Source of the DNA: Eretmocerus hayati
Lineage: Eukaryota; Arthropoda; Insecta; Hymenoptera; Aphelinidae
Direction: 5' to 3'
DNA length: 64,000 nt
Assembly (NCBI GenBank): GCA_029851415.1
Contig: CM056741.1
Coordinates: 90,927,282 to 90,991,281, forward strand
Positions 32,560 to 44,000 of this stretch are shown one piece after another. Position 1 is the stretch's first letter. Every line of letters starts with the position of its first letter. The position numbers and the translations under genes are program-made. The notes below the pieces were generated by a model. It ran no database searches. It was not told where the DNA came from and worked only from the letters and a program-made list of their open reading frames with translations.

Positions 32560-32870
32560 CGACAATTCCCGAAGTCTTGCTGCGAGTCACGGGTTGGCAT
32601 TCGAAGCAATTTTGAGCTCATCCGAAGTTGACGTTGCACAAGGAGTTTGTGACCACGGCATCTCCGAGAGCAGTCCGATCTAAGTGAGCTGATCAACATC
32701 GATAACTCTATAAAAGTATACAACTCTTGCACGAGTCTTGCTGCGAGTCCCGCATCGTCGCAAACCGGCGTCCGCAGCAATTCGAGTAAACTTGAAGTTG
32801 ATTCTGCAGAGAAAGTGTGTGACTCCGGCATCTCCGAGGAGTCCGTCCGAAAGTGTCAAACTCGTAGATT
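32560..32870. repeat. two tandem units, 163-bp period
   Basis: AGTCTTGCTGCGAGTC at 32573 and 32736, GAAGTTGA, and GGCATCTCCGAG.AG recur with the same spacing. Non-coding. Confidence 0.8.
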
Positions 32871-33039
32871 ATTGTTGCTCCGAGTGCGTGTAGCATTATT
32901 TAGAACTTTCATGAGATCATTGTGATACCGTCATCGCCAATCGCTTCCTCGTGTTTTCGAGACACTCCAATCAGGCTCCGGCTCGGTTTTTGGCTCCACC
33001 GCCCTGGCGAATGTCTCTCCATTCTGCCTGTGTCCATTA

Positions 33040-33880
33040 TATTATTGTAAGTATACTTTCATACTCCCTAAACTTGCGTTATTTGCTACGTGACACTGAT
33101 TTGTGCCCGAACTTCTCAGGGCTGTAAAGGAAAGACTGGCGTGAGAAACTGTACTTTTGTTTGACTCTTTGCAGCTTTGCTCTTATTGTAAGTACTTTCA
33201 CACTCTCTAAATTTGAGTCAGTTACTCGATGACGTTGATGTGTACCTTAAGGCCAGTCCGTAGTGCTTACACTTGCTCACTACTCCATAGATGGCGCTAC
33301 GGTGATTTGCATGACGTGATTTCAACGATATCTAATTTCAAAATAGTTGCAAACACTTTTTGGACCAGATCATCGAGTCAGCGCGCTTCCCAATAAGATT
33401 TCTAATCATTTGAGCTTGGTCGCGTCTCAAAACTCGCGGTATATTTTGCGAAATTTGGAAAATGGCAAAGTGCATGACAGCGTGTTTCCTACGATGCGGC
33501 AGCGACAGCTCGAGATTGCGGTTTTCCAAATCCTGCGAAATATACCACGAGTTTTGAGACGGAACAAAGCTCAAATCATTGGAAATTTTATTGCGAAGCC
33601 CGCTGACTCGATGATTCTATCCGAAAAGTGTTTGCAATAATTTAAAAATTAGATATTGTTAGAAAACCTGCATGTGCTCCGGTGCGTGTCTGGTTGCAGT
33701 ATTGCGGGGACTACGGACTGGCCTTAACCTTTGCAGTGCTGTGAAGGAAGGATTGATTTGAGAAGCTTGATCCTTGTTAGACTTTCTGCAGCTTTGCTTT
33801 ATAAGGCGAGCGCAAGTTATTTCTGATCTTATTACTATTCTCCGCTCGACTTGTAAGTATTTCTGTGTGGTGTTTGGTGG
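33040..33880. repeat. tandem repeat family interrupted by a MITE
   Basis: ATTGTAAGTA.TTTCA.ACTC, GCTGT.AAGGAA and GACT.T.TGCAGCTTTGCT recur at 33045-33175, 33175-33250 and 33728-33860. The 473-bp MITE at 33251-33723 splits the array. Confidence 0.7.
33251..33723. mobile_element. 473-bp MITE with TTAA target duplication
   Basis: Ends GGCCAGTCCGTAGT and its reverse complement CTACGGACTGGCC, flanked by TTAA at 33247-33250 and 33724-33727. The interior is also palindromic: CAAAACTCGCGGTATATTT versus AAATATACCACGAGTTTTG. A TTAA duplication fits piggyBac or Kolobok-type mobilisation. No ORF. Confidence 0.88.
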
Positions 33881-34652
33881 TCGACGAACACATGTGAGCC
33901 CAGCACTTTCTCTACGTTGGCTCACACATTTCCATGCATCATCATCTTTCGTCAATGTGGAGTAGAACTAGGAAAAAAATAGTTCCTGATTACTAGATTC
34001 CTCACGCAGCATTACCAAAAGTTATGTAGTTGATCATTCTTCACAATGTTCGCAGTCAAGAATATAGGTATAATGAATTCATCTCGCTTAGTGCCAGACA
34101 TATTATATGCGGTTATTGGACTACCAATGTCTGTCAAGATCTTGAGGATTTGATAGGAGCGTTCATAGTTACAAGTCTGAATATAATCCATGAATAGAAG
34201 CATTACTGCATATCTCGACTCAGATTCGATTTATAAAGGTTCTACTTTTACTGGTCATATGCCTGTAAGTTTTTGAACTGAAGCTGGCATCGGATTCCTC
34301 TTTCCCAGTTTCATCCACTACAATATGAGAGTTGAAGTGAACAACGAGTTTACATTCTTATACGTCATTTGGCTGACATCTGTCTTAGTTTGATTCTTTG
34401 CAACCGATAACCACCTATTGATGAAGCCCCCTGATCCTTCTTAGCTCACACATTCCCTTACTTCATTCTCTTTTATTTTTATGCGCACTAGGACGTGACC
34501 TTCATCCTTTGAGAATTACTCTCTTGGATGAAATCATCATCTTTTAATGAAAGTACAAAAGAATTTAATATCATGATCACCATTCATGAAATTGTATCTC
34601 TCTCCGAAAGCTTCAATTATAAATGAAAGTGATACCATTTCTCTGCTCATGA
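33881..34652. other. no gene seen
   Basis: AT-rich, unassigned sequence between the tandem repeats and a LINE B tail. Confidence 0.5.
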
Positions 34653-34752
34653 TTTCATGTAGGTGAAACATATGTGACATATGCCACTGTATTTTTTTTT
34701 AATTTTGCCCTCGGGCGAATAAAGGTTATCAATCAATCAATCAATCAATCAA
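34653..34752 (+). mobile_element. LINE family B, copy C (3' end only)
   Basis: TGTAGGTGAAACATATGTGA, TTTTGCCCTCGGGCGAATAA and a CAAT-repeat tail match the 3' end of copy 1 (7020-7118). Everything upstream is truncated. Confidence 0.9.
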
Positions 34753-34753
34753 A

Positions 34754-34782
34754 CTCTCTCTCTCTCTCTTTCTCTCTCTTCT
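34754..34782. repeat. (CT)n tract between two LINE B copies
   Basis: 29 bp of imperfect CT dinucleotide directly after the copy C tail and directly before the 5' part of copy B2. Confidence 0.85.
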
Positions 34783-34785
34783 GTG

Positions 34786-34981
34786 TGAGTAATCAGCCCA
34801 TCTCACACACACGGCTCAGCTCGCATGCTGCATCAGCACTATCTCCTCCCGCTCCGCATACCACCGCCGCGGGCCGCAGCGCAAAGCCCCCTACCACCAA
34901 TGCCTCTCTATTCAACTCCGGGAGACTACAGCTTGCGCTAGCGGGGGGTACTCGATCGCCTGCTGCTTCGTCTCCGTCATG
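34786..34981 (+). pseudogene. LINE B2 ORF1, 5' part upstream of the insertion
   Basis: Ser/Ala/Pro-rich reading frame (SSHAASALSPPAPHTTAAGR) open up to the TIR element. Taking one TG copy as the target duplication, it joins the downstream ORF1 frame without a stop or shift; without that allowance the join is out of frame and soon hits a stop. The low-complexity N-terminus fits LINE ORF1 disordered leaders. No initiating ATG is seen in this phase. Confidence 0.6.
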
Positions 34982-35145
34982 CCCCACTGTAAATGGATGG
35001 CCGCCTGAGTGGGCGCTGGGGCAGCCGCCCGGACGGTAGCACGAAATCGGCGATAAAGTCGCCCGCCCGGGCGGCCGCCGCGAAAATTTTTTTTTGCCCT
35101 AAAATTCAATTTTCATATTTTTGTTTTCCCGAAAACCCGAAATTA
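34982..35145 (+). repeat. left TIR of the 3.1-kb element
   Basis: Reverse complement of 37930-38091. The alignment fades into an AT-rich interior after TTTTCCCGAAAACCCGAAAT. Confidence 0.85.
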
Positions 35146-37929
35146 TCCTATTCAATTTTGTTCCCTCCAATCCATGAAAAATTACCCGAGAGAACTCTGA
35201 GAGAGCCACTCCAGGAGATGATCATCACTGAGAAAATGTTTCCGTAGTCGCAAAGTTTTTGCTCCAATTTCTATACATGATTTGCTCCGAATTCTATATA
35301 TAATGTATGTATAGCACTTTATTTCACCTTGGGGTAGGATCCCGTCTGGTGTTTCTGAAATATTACAAGGAAGGAGTAGTATAATAATAATGATAATGAT
35401 AATATAAAAATATAGTAATAATAGTACTTATGACTATGAGCTTAGACAATAATGTTGCTCTTGTGCATAGTAATATAATTTGAATATGTATATGTGTGAT
35501 GGAGATAATGAGATTGAAGGGAATTATATCAATTTGGAATGGAAGGGATAGTATTGAATGAATGATAATAACACGATTTTATGAATGATTGGATGTATAT
35601 TATTATGAGATAATTGAAAATCATCATGTTAAGTTTATATTGAGATTATTGTATATTTCTCTTTTTTTTCATTGAGTTTGAAATGATTGAAGATGATGCT
35701 GAGATGATGAATGGTGGATATGAATATCTGATGATGGGAGTATTTAATAATGATAATAAATATCAAGTTACAGGAAAATACTTACATATTTTCTTTTCTT
35801 CTTTCTGTGTTGATTTCCGGTTGTTTGCAATGATTGTCTATGGGATTCACTCCGTGTGTGACTTGAATATATTATTCTTATTATGGAATGTTGTCTTGAT
35901 ATCCTCTTCAGTTCTACTGTATCAGCGACGCTACGCTAAGTTTGGAGCAAGCTTCGAATTCGTAAGCGCTTGCCTGAGACTAGCTGTGTTGACTCTTCGC
36001 GGCTTTCTTCATTTCCCCCAAGACCACTTTTTTTCCTCTCCTTGGTTGTCGTGGTATCATTGGTAATATCAGTGCATGCGGAGGATGCACGGAGTTGATG
36101 ATAGAGTGAGTGGCAGAATGATGAATGGAATGTGTGGTAGTGATATGGAGTATGGAATGGTAAGAATGATGAGGGACTATGAATTGGCGTGTTAATGATT
36201 ATGATTATACTAATGATGTTGATGAAATGTCAAAGTAGCGAAGTGTTGTAGTGTGGTGGATGAATGTGATGAATGGATGCAATGGAGTATTGTATGAGTA
36301 TAATAGGAGTGTAAATAATGTGAATTGTGACGATGTGATACAAGTTTGATGAACGAAATGGTGCAATGTTAATGACGCGAATAATTAGATGCCTCATATG
36401 GTAGGAATGAGCTATACGAATCATCCTTATTGATAGTCTCATCTTACTGGTTGGGGCAAATTTGGACGTAACTTTTGCATGCAAAATTTCTCGACTTGTA
36501 TCAAACGTATCTATGAGTTAATTATATATTAGAAACTCGAAGAAACGTCCGGAGTCATTAGATTCTTTCCCACCCCTATACCTTTCGATAATCTGTGAGA
36601 GCGTCGTGCGCGTGTGTGTGAGTGCGTGTGTTTTTCGTGTTTGTGTTTGTCACCTCGATTTTCATTATCAGAGGCAGCCCAGGACACTTTTACAGCGCTC
36701 GAATGACATTGTCATTGCGATCTAACCACGTGCAGTCACCGGCTCTTAATGAAAACGTCATAGGTGATTTGTGAGTTGTGTAAGTATATATATGTATTGT
36801 GATGGTGAGTATGTGTCCGTTTGTATTATTGAATGACGGTTTCATGTATTGTGTCGATGAGTATAATTAATGCGATTTTGGGTGTATGTGTTATGTGGTG
36901 ATTTTTATGTGTTTGTGCGATGTTTTTCGGTTTTTTGATGTAATTATATGTTTTGTGTGTTTTCTTTCACTGTTCATTGTCATATATACGTATGGATGGT
37001 GAGATTAGGGATTCATGTATAGTGTTACCAAATAACCATTTAATATATATCAAATAACAATTTGATCCATGATTTGATGGGTAATAAGATGTTTATACGA
37101 ATGCGTCGATGAGTGGGTATTTTGATTTTTCGAGTATATATGTATATTTGAGGATGTATATGTGTTCATGTGAGTGGGTGATGATCTTAATGTCACTTTT
37201 CATCATATATTATTCTGAATAAAATTTACTGATTCGTTGTGTATATTGATTTTTAGTTTATTGTTGAATATTCTATTTATTATAATAGTGCGGATATGTG
37301 CATATGGTTTCTTGAGTTATGTGCTCAAGGAATATGTAGATTTCTCAATACCATGTTTATGAGTGTGTTTGTTGTGATATCGAGTATGTTCGTTTGATGA
37401 TTTGTTGTTTGTATTCTTTTTCGTCATAAATTGTTCATATTCATTGATCTTGTGTTTCTCGTTCATTCTAACCCCCAATTTTCCCGCGTTGATGAATCGA
37501 GTAATCGCAAAAATCATCTCATTATATTACTCACCGTTGATGAGCGTCTCATCATTATATTTTAGCTATTTTCGGATCAGGAAATACATCTAATTCGAAT
37601 AAACAAATGTAGGTTTAATAACCATGTCCTGTACGCTCCGGATGGGGAATGGTGGTAGAGATACTAGAGACAGTACGTTAGATTATTTTTTCTTGCTTCA
37701 AATATAGAGAACATATTGATGAAAAACTGACTCATGAAACTCCGATTTGGAGAATTGGTGTTTCAGACTCGCACGAAGTGGAGATTCGACATTGGAAACT
37801 TCTTCTAAGTATTTTTGTTCACACCACTCGCAATGATCCTTGATATTCTCTAGTTTTCTCCAAAAAATGTCCATCAATTGGAAGAAGAAGGGAGTAAGTG
37901 GGATAAATATGAAATTCTTCCCAAAAATC
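35146..37929. other. interior of the 3.1-kb TIR element, no gene
   Basis: Low-complexity ATGATA, GATGAATG and TGTGTATGTG tracts. One 127-codon open frame at 35683-36066 has hydrophobic stretches but no family resemblance I can support. Confidence 0.6.
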
Positions 37930-38091
37930 ATTTCGGGTTTTTGGGAAAACAAAAATATAAAAATTGAATTTTTGGGCAAAAAAAAATTTTCGCGGCGGCC
38001 GCCCGGGCGGGCGACTTTATCGTCAATTTCGTGCTACCGTCCGGGCGCCCGCCTCGGCGCCCGCCCGGGCGGCCACCCATTTTCAGTGGGG
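37930..38091 (-). repeat. right TIR of the 3.1-kb element
   Basis: Inverted partner of 34982-35145. It shows a small extra GC block (CGCCCGCCTCGGCGCCCGCC) relative to the left end. Confidence 0.85.
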
Positions 38092-38093
38092 TG

Positions 38094-39405
38094 TGGTGCC
38101 ACCTCCCGCCAGTCCATCGGTATAGAGCCCGCGAATATTCAAAAGCAGCAAACAGATGCGCGGCCCACCACTACCACCCAGTCGATGCTCACTACACCTC
38201 CTCTTGGCCACGCTGTCGGGCCGATGGTGAGCAACAGCCCCATCTCGAAAACTACAGCACCTCTTGGCCACGTTGTAGGGTCGACGGAGAGCAACAGCCT
38301 CAACGTCTCGGAACGACCTGCAACATCACCAACTTCGACGGCGACGGATTCTCCTGACACCAAATGGGTACTCATAGCGCAGACTAGTCTCGACCTCTTT
38401 TATGATCAATATGCGCTACTCCAGAACGAGCTTGACGAAATAAAATCTCTCGTGAGGCGACAAAACGTTGCCGTTCCCTCTCCACCTCTCACGCCAGCAG
38501 TGAACGAGGTGGATGATCACCTATTGGCACGTGTATCCTCTCTCGAGAGACTTATGGAGAAGCAAAGCTCCCAGCTGGAGGAGCTCCGCTTGGATCGCCA
38601 GCTTCTTCTGGAGGAGAATTCTACCATAAAATACCAGTTTTCCACTCTGACTGAGCTATTAACAGGACGTGAGAGTAGTCAGCGAGATAGCGAATGTAGA
38701 AGAATTGAGAATAGTAATGTCGAATCGACACATCAATCTTCGATTCCTATTATTCCACCTAGGATGGACAAGTTCCCTCATTCACACGCTGGGGAGCAAG
38801 GACGGGGACACGGCAGTGACGGTCTTGAGCGCTGTAAATTGATTATTAATGGTATTTTAAGAGAAAATTCTAAGGCCTCGCCGGTACAGCTGTCTGATAT
38901 TGCCTACGCAGTGCCCAAGTCCGTACTCCCCTCACTGGAGAGGGCAGACATTGCTGATGTCCAAGTCCTGCAAACTGGGCGTGCGTCTGGGGAGAAGCCT
39001 CCAAGAGGTATTTGCGACTCGGTTCCATCTCCACGAGCCCCAGCTGCCATCCCGCGCACTCTACCATCGTGCATAGTCCAACTCTCCAGTAGCCGGCTAG
39101 TCGGGAAAGTGATTCGGGCTAAACGTTCAATCACCAATAATTATTTCACGGCTAACAATATCCAGCCTGACTTACTCGACCCAGATACGAAAGCTCATGT
39201 GCCGGACCGTAAAATCTTTATAAATGAGATGCTTCCCCGTGAGAAATACAAAGAATACATACGCTTGAGGTCGATTGCACGCGGTTTGGTTTTAAAATAC
39301 GTCTGGCACAGTGGCGGACGTTTCTGTCTCAGACCGAAAAATGGTGAGCGAGCGCATACGTTCGAATCTCTCGCTGATCTGCAGGTCATTCAAACGGCCT
39401 GTTGA
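38094..39405 (+). pseudogene. LINE B2 ORF1, main part (coiled coil plus FP-like domain)
   Basis: An open frame of about 437 codons after the insertion. A Thr/Ser/Pro-rich leader holds two PLGHxVGxxxSNS repeats. A long coiled coil follows (LFYDQYALLQNELDEIKSLV; VSSLERLMEKQSSQLEELRL). Then LIINGILRENSKASPVQLSD and a C-terminal domain, KIFINEMLPREKYKEYIRLR followed by KYVWHSGGRFCLRPKNGE. That last part has the N-E-L...K-Y-V-W..G.I..R pattern of the FP-type C-terminal domain seen in many LINE ORF1 proteins. Likely role: RNA-binding chaperone in the RNP. It ends at TGA, 136 bp before ORF2. The only visible lesion is the TIR insertion. Confidence 0.8.
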
Positions 39406-39540
39406 AGTGCTCGAGAACGTGCTCGTGCGTCCTCTAATAACACCCAGAGCTGCTTCACCGTTCCGGAGCAGAGTAGAGTTTCGGCAGCAGAATCAGCGAA
39501 GACTCCTTGACTAGATACGGCTGCTGAAGAGCGACGAGGG

Positions 39541-40587
39541 ATGGGCAGTTCCTTGAAAGCGGGATTTATCAACCTTAACCCTCCGACAGATAAGATTGAG
39601 CATCTGAGCTTGCTCGTTGCTAACGATCCCTCCTACCATCTATTTGGGTCGGCTGAGTCGAAGCTAGATGAGTTTATGGATGACAATTTCGTTCAGATTC
39701 CAGATTTTTCATTGTTGCGGCAGGATCGCAACAGAGAGGGTGGTGGGGTTGCCTTGTATGTGCGCAATGACTTCAAAGTTAAGAAGTTAATTTCGTCAAA
39801 TACTTTTGGGACAGGGAAACCTGGCGGGCCTGAATTTCTCTTTTGTAGCATAAAACAGGGTAACTCCCCGCCAATATTAGTCGTAGTAATCTACAGACCC
39901 CCTAAAATCGCCATGCAGAAGGATGACGGGCTGTTTGTCTCGTTACGCCGCCGGCCGTGTGGCGACTACAGTCATAAAATTATAATGGGTGATCTGAACG
40001 CGGATTTATTAGACACTGCTCATCCCGACACCAAGGCACTGACTGCACTGACAGAAGAACTTGCCTTGCAGATAGTGCAGCATGGCCCGACTCACCAACA
40101 CACCCCCAATACATCTCATACATGGATTGATCACATTTATGTAGATGACAATGACATCATTACTGACTTTCAAAACAGAGTCCTGTCCAGTTTCGGCAGG
40201 CACTCGGTCATTGACGTCACCATCAACGTCTTTACTCCCACTCCGCCAAGAAATTCCTTCACCTACAGGGATTTTCGAAACATCACTCCGGAGATATTGA
40301 ATGACCGATTGCTTCGCTGTGACTGGACAGCTCTCGAAAATGCTGAAACCAGTTTGGAAGATGCAATTCACTGCTTAAATAAAAATTTACAGACCGTGAT
40401 AGATGAATTAGCACCCGAAAAAACTATTAATCCGCTTAAAAATTAAGCTCCTTGGATTGGTCCTGAGCTGAGGGTACACATGAAAGAGCGAGACGCGACG
40501 CGCAGGCGCTGGGAACGGATTTAACGTAACCAGCGCAAGTGTCCTGAGCTTCAAAATGAATACTTTCGGCTTAGCGAAGAGGTCGAC
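39541..40587 (+). pseudogene. LINE B2 ORF2, endonuclease and linker
   Basis: ATG at 39541 (MGSSLKAGFINLNPPTDKIE). APE-like endonuclease boxes: GSAESKLDEFMDDNFVQIPD, the RQDRNREGGGVALYVRNDF segment, VVVIYRPP, IMGDLNADLL, HTWIDHIYVDD and SSFGRHSVIDVTI. The last box has GRH where SDH is typical. Nonsense codons TAA at 40444-40446 and TAA near 40522 interrupt the linker, but the frame is retained on both sides into RT. In the family this enzyme nicks target DNA to prime reverse transcription. Confidence 0.85.
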
Positions 40588-42345
40588 TTGCGCATTGAAC
40601 AAGAGCATAACTCCTTCATTCAAACCCATTTGTCAGATGCTCTTGATCAGAAGAAGAACATTTGGAAGGAGATGCGCAATCTCGGCCTCTTGCCTAAGAG
40701 CAAAGAGGAGGAACTTTATGGCTTCACACCGGATGGGTTGAACGCACACTTTGCGGGAGTTTCCGTTTCGCCCCACGAAAATATAAATGAAGCAATGGAC
40801 GATATTGACTCGGCACTGGAGGAGGGGTTTAAATTTAAGCCCACAAATTTTAGTGATGTAGTCCTTGCAATCAAACATTTCTCCTCACAGGCCCGTGGAG
40901 CGGATGGAATACCCCAAAGCGTGATCGCAAAAGCTCTTCCGGCCATTGGTGATCTTATTTTACATATTTTCAACTCCTCTCTCGCTCATGGCATTTTTCC
41001 TGAGGCTTGGAAGCAAGCGCAGCTGATTGCATTAAAGAAGACTGCTGCTTCATCAACGGTCTCGGACTTCCGTCCTCTAGCACTGCTGTGCTTTCTCTCC
41101 AAGGTTCTGGAAAAAATCGCACATGACCAAATCACGGAGTATTTGAAAATCGAGAAGATACACGATCGCTTCCAGACTGGTTTTAGGCAACACCATAGCA
41201 CCCAGACAGCTTTGTTGAAATTCACCGATGACGTCAGAGTAGGTATAGACAGAAAGAAGATCACTCTGCTCCTACTATTCGATTTTAGCAAAGCTTTTGA
41301 CACAATCTCATCATCCAAGCTGTTGAGGAAGCTACGACATCTTGGCTTCTCAAGATCGGCGCTCCTGTGGATGAAATTATATTTACAGAGTCGCGCCCAA
41401 CAAATCACTTCTAAAGTAGGCAAATCTGATTGGCTTGAAACCAATCTGGGTGTTCCACAGGGGTCCGTCCTTGGGCCTCTCCTCTTCAGCTCGTATGTGA
41501 ATGACCTGGCTGGCTTGCTAGACGAAAAGTCGGTACATCATCTTGCTTATGCGGATGATCTCCAAATTTATCTCCAAATCGAGTAAAATAAGATCAGGAA
41601 AGGTATTGCTCGGCTGGGCGAAATCGGACGCCTAGTTGCCGAGTGGGCCAAAAGTTCCGGCCTGTGTCTCAACGCTGGCAAGACCGAGGCGATCTACTTC
41701 AGTTCGGAGAGGAATATCAAAGATCTGCAGATAATGGACTTGCCAGGGGTTGAGATACAGGAAGGAAAGTTCATCCCGTTTAGTGATACGGTCGTGAGTC
41801 TTGGTGTTACACTTGATAGTGAATTGACATGGAAACCACACATTGACCGAGTAACTAAGGAAGTCAGCAGAGCCCTATACGGTCTGCGGTTTTTTAGGGC
41901 ATGTATCACCAGACCTCTCCGAATTTGCCTAGTCGAGACATTGGTTCAACCGCACCTAGATTATTGCGCGGTCGTGTACCTCGACGCCACGGACGAACAG
42001 CGGCAACGGGTACAGAGACTAAGCAATTCATGTGTGAGATATATTTTTGATCTTAGGAGAGACGAGCACATCACCCCGTTTAGGGAGCGCTTGGGTTGGT
42101 TACGTACTGATTCGCGGAGAATGTACTTCGCAGCTCTCTTGATGCTTAAGATCATGCACTTAGGAGAACCTGGCTACCTAGCTGCGATGTTTACCAGGTA
42201 CCAATCCGAACGCCCCGCACGGGGTGATCTAGAAGAGCGGGTACTCAAAGTTCCCAACATGAGACTTGAATATTGGAAGAAGATCTTTCCAGGTCCAATG
42301 TGCTCATCTGGGGAACTTTCTCCCTCCGGGCTTTCGGCAGCTTGA
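40588..42345 (+). pseudogene. LINE B2 ORF2, reverse transcriptase and C-terminal region
   Basis: Same frame as the endonuclease. RT blocks: VSDFRPLALLCFLSKVLEKI, TGFRQHHSTQTALLKFTDD, LLLLFDFSKAFDTI, GVPQGSVLGPLLFS and LAYADDLQIYL, all with catalytic Asp residues intact. TAA at 41584-41586 replaces a Lys codon of copy 1 (AAA versus TAA). The C-terminal region continues in frame until a 1-bp insertion near 42270, relative to copy 1, shifts the last 55 or so codons. It stops at 42343-42345 instead of about 42440. Confidence 0.88.
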
Positions 42346-42862
42346 GGAGATATCATTATTTAAAGAGTCCTTAAAAAACTTCCTATTAACACTATCCTCC
42401 CAGAGGATTCATGTGGAGAAAAAACACTATTTTAATTTGTAAACTGTCATAGGCATGAGCCCGTTTCAATTGATGTCTTCTACTTCAGATGAGTTATGCG
42501 TGGCTTTTTCGCTACCGAACTGAGATTCCTGTGATATGACTGTGGGCCCATTTCTTTTTCATATGTCTTCCCAAACGGGAAAATGTTTTCTTTTCCTCAA
42601 CCTTTTTTGTCAAGACTGATATATGTGTATATATATAAAGACGTGACTTTTTCTTCTTTCTCTTTTCATGATTCCTAGCATCTTACGATGCCTCGAGATG
42701 ACTAGTCACTCTCTGTGATAATTCGAATAGCCTCAACCAAAACGACAAAATTTTACAAATTTAATGTGTTTATTATGTATGAGTGACATATGTTTCATAT
42801 GCTACTGTATTTTTGTATTTTTGCCCTTGGGCGAAAAAAGGTTATCATCCATTCATTCATTC
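42346..42862 (+). other. LINE B2 displaced C-terminus and 3' UTR
   Basis: Out-of-frame remainder of ORF2 to about 42440, then a 3' UTR matching 6700-7118, and a CATT-type tail. The usual AATAAAGGTTAT pre-tail motif reads AAAAAAGGTTAT here. Confidence 0.75.
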
Positions 42863-43147
42863 TGCTCTCTTCTGCTACCTGGCTTAAAATGGTCAGACGA
42901 ACTCGCGCTTGTGTACCATATAATTTCTATGCACTCGTTGACAGAGTGTCGAATAAATCGCTCTCAGATTGCGTCGACAGACAGTGTGTCTAGTCGCCCG
43001 TCTGCCGTATTCAAATCGCGTCGATTGACAGTAGGTCAACTCGGCCATTGAATACGGTCTATTCTCAGATCGCGTTGGTCGACAGTGGCTCATTCCAACC
43101 ATCTGATGAACAGATGAGTTACAACTGCGTTAACTGACAGTGAGTCT
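42863..43147. other. spacer with short GTCGACAG-type repeats
   Basis: CGTCGACAGACAGTG, CGTCGATTGACAGTAGG, GGTCGACAGTGG and GTTAACTGACAGTGAG recur about every 60 bp. CTCAGAT(T/C)GCGT appears twice. No gene. This is the left flank of the gypsy insertion. Confidence 0.5.
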
Positions 43148-43937
43148 TGTAACCGAGGGTCTCTAGGGTCAGGAAATCAGGGTTGATCGGGTGTTGTATT
43201 GAACAGACAATTGTTGAAATATATATATATATATATATATATTCAAAAATGAAAATGATATGAACAATCACAACACAGATATATTGGCTCGTTAGAAATG
43301 AACTTTACATGGACTGTGGTAACCTCAAAGCCGGTGTCTGAAATACATGTCAATTGAATTTACATAAACGGGATGATTACGAGAGGCTGGGCGGTTCACC
43401 GCGAAAGCTCCTCGTGGTGGACGGCATAGTAACCGGACAGTGGACTCCTGCCAGAGGCATTTGGTGGCGCGCCCAACAAATGCCTCCACCCTGGTCTAGT
43501 TTCACGGGCGGGTTACGCACTTGATATTCTATACGTTCATTCGCATCTTGGTGCTCCCAAGACGAGACGACCCGGGTGGGATGGTATCCGGAGCTCCCGG
43601 ATAACGTTACTCCGCTGGTGCTCCCAGGGAAGACCTATCACGGCTCTAGAGCTCCTAGAGTCGAGATGGGTCAAGAGAGCTGAGGCTTGGAGCTCCCAAG
43701 ACTAGCCAGTGAGTTGGACTCGAGCTCCGAGTCGACTGCCTTCGTGCTGGTTACCTGGCCCTCTTGGTTGCTGGTGATGTCTATTCCGCATATGGATGTG
43801 TGATGACCTGTGCAGGTAGCCACCTGGCGGATTAGTAGTGCGGGGAATCACCTGGTTCGCGCCCGTGACCGGCAATGTCTCTGCGCGAGCATGCCTGGCG
43901 TGAGTGGAGTTGCGGTCTGACAGGGATGCTCGTCGCA
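43148..43937 (-). repeat. 3' LTR of gypsy G2
   Basis: Collinear with 48138-48945: CAGGGTTGATCGGGTGTTG, an (AT)n tract at 43219-43242, GGCATTTGGTGGCGCGCCCA, and a GATGCTCGTCGCA end. Confidence 0.95.
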
Positions 43938-43954
43938 TCCCCCTCTTCTTTCGG
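43938..43954 (-). other. polypurine tract of gypsy G2
   Basis: On the - strand GAAAGAAGAGGGGGA directly precedes the TGCGACGAGC LTR start. Confidence 0.75.
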
Positions 43955-44000
43955 AGAGTGAGTTTTACCTCACTCTTACGGTCAGGAATACTGGTTTCGT

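Larger units (their letters stand above)
34982..38091. mobile_element. 3110-bp TIR element, TG target duplication, unclassified
   Basis: Ends CCCCACTG and CAGTGGGG, with inverted repeats of about 160 bp (34982-35145 and 37930-38091). The repeats contain very GC-rich CCGCCCGGGCGG cores next to A/T runs. Flanked by TG (34980-34981 and 38092-38093). The 2.8-kb interior is AT-rich and low-complexity (ATGATGA and TGTGTATG-rich) with no transposase. It interrupts LINE B2 ORF1. CACTG-type ends recall CACTA/EnSpm-like elements, but the extra CCC and the 2-bp duplication make this tentative. Confidence 0.85.
34786..42862 (+). mobile_element. LINE family B, copy B2 (longest copy, inactive)
   Basis: Contains ORF1 (split by the TIR element 34982-38091), ORF2 with endonuclease, RT and C-terminal region, a 3' UTR, and a tail of CATT/CATC repeats at 42845-42862. 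Net length without the insertion is about 5 kb. ORF2 is one frame with three nonsense codons and a terminal frameshift. The 5' end is placed after the CT tract; no in-frame ATG precedes the insertion, so the true start is unknown. Confidence 0.85.

Noticed and set aside
35683..36066. 127-codon frame with hydrophobic stretches in the 3.1-kb TIR element
   Set aside because: Low-complexity start, no transposase motif, and AT-rich repetitive surroundings; likely chance.
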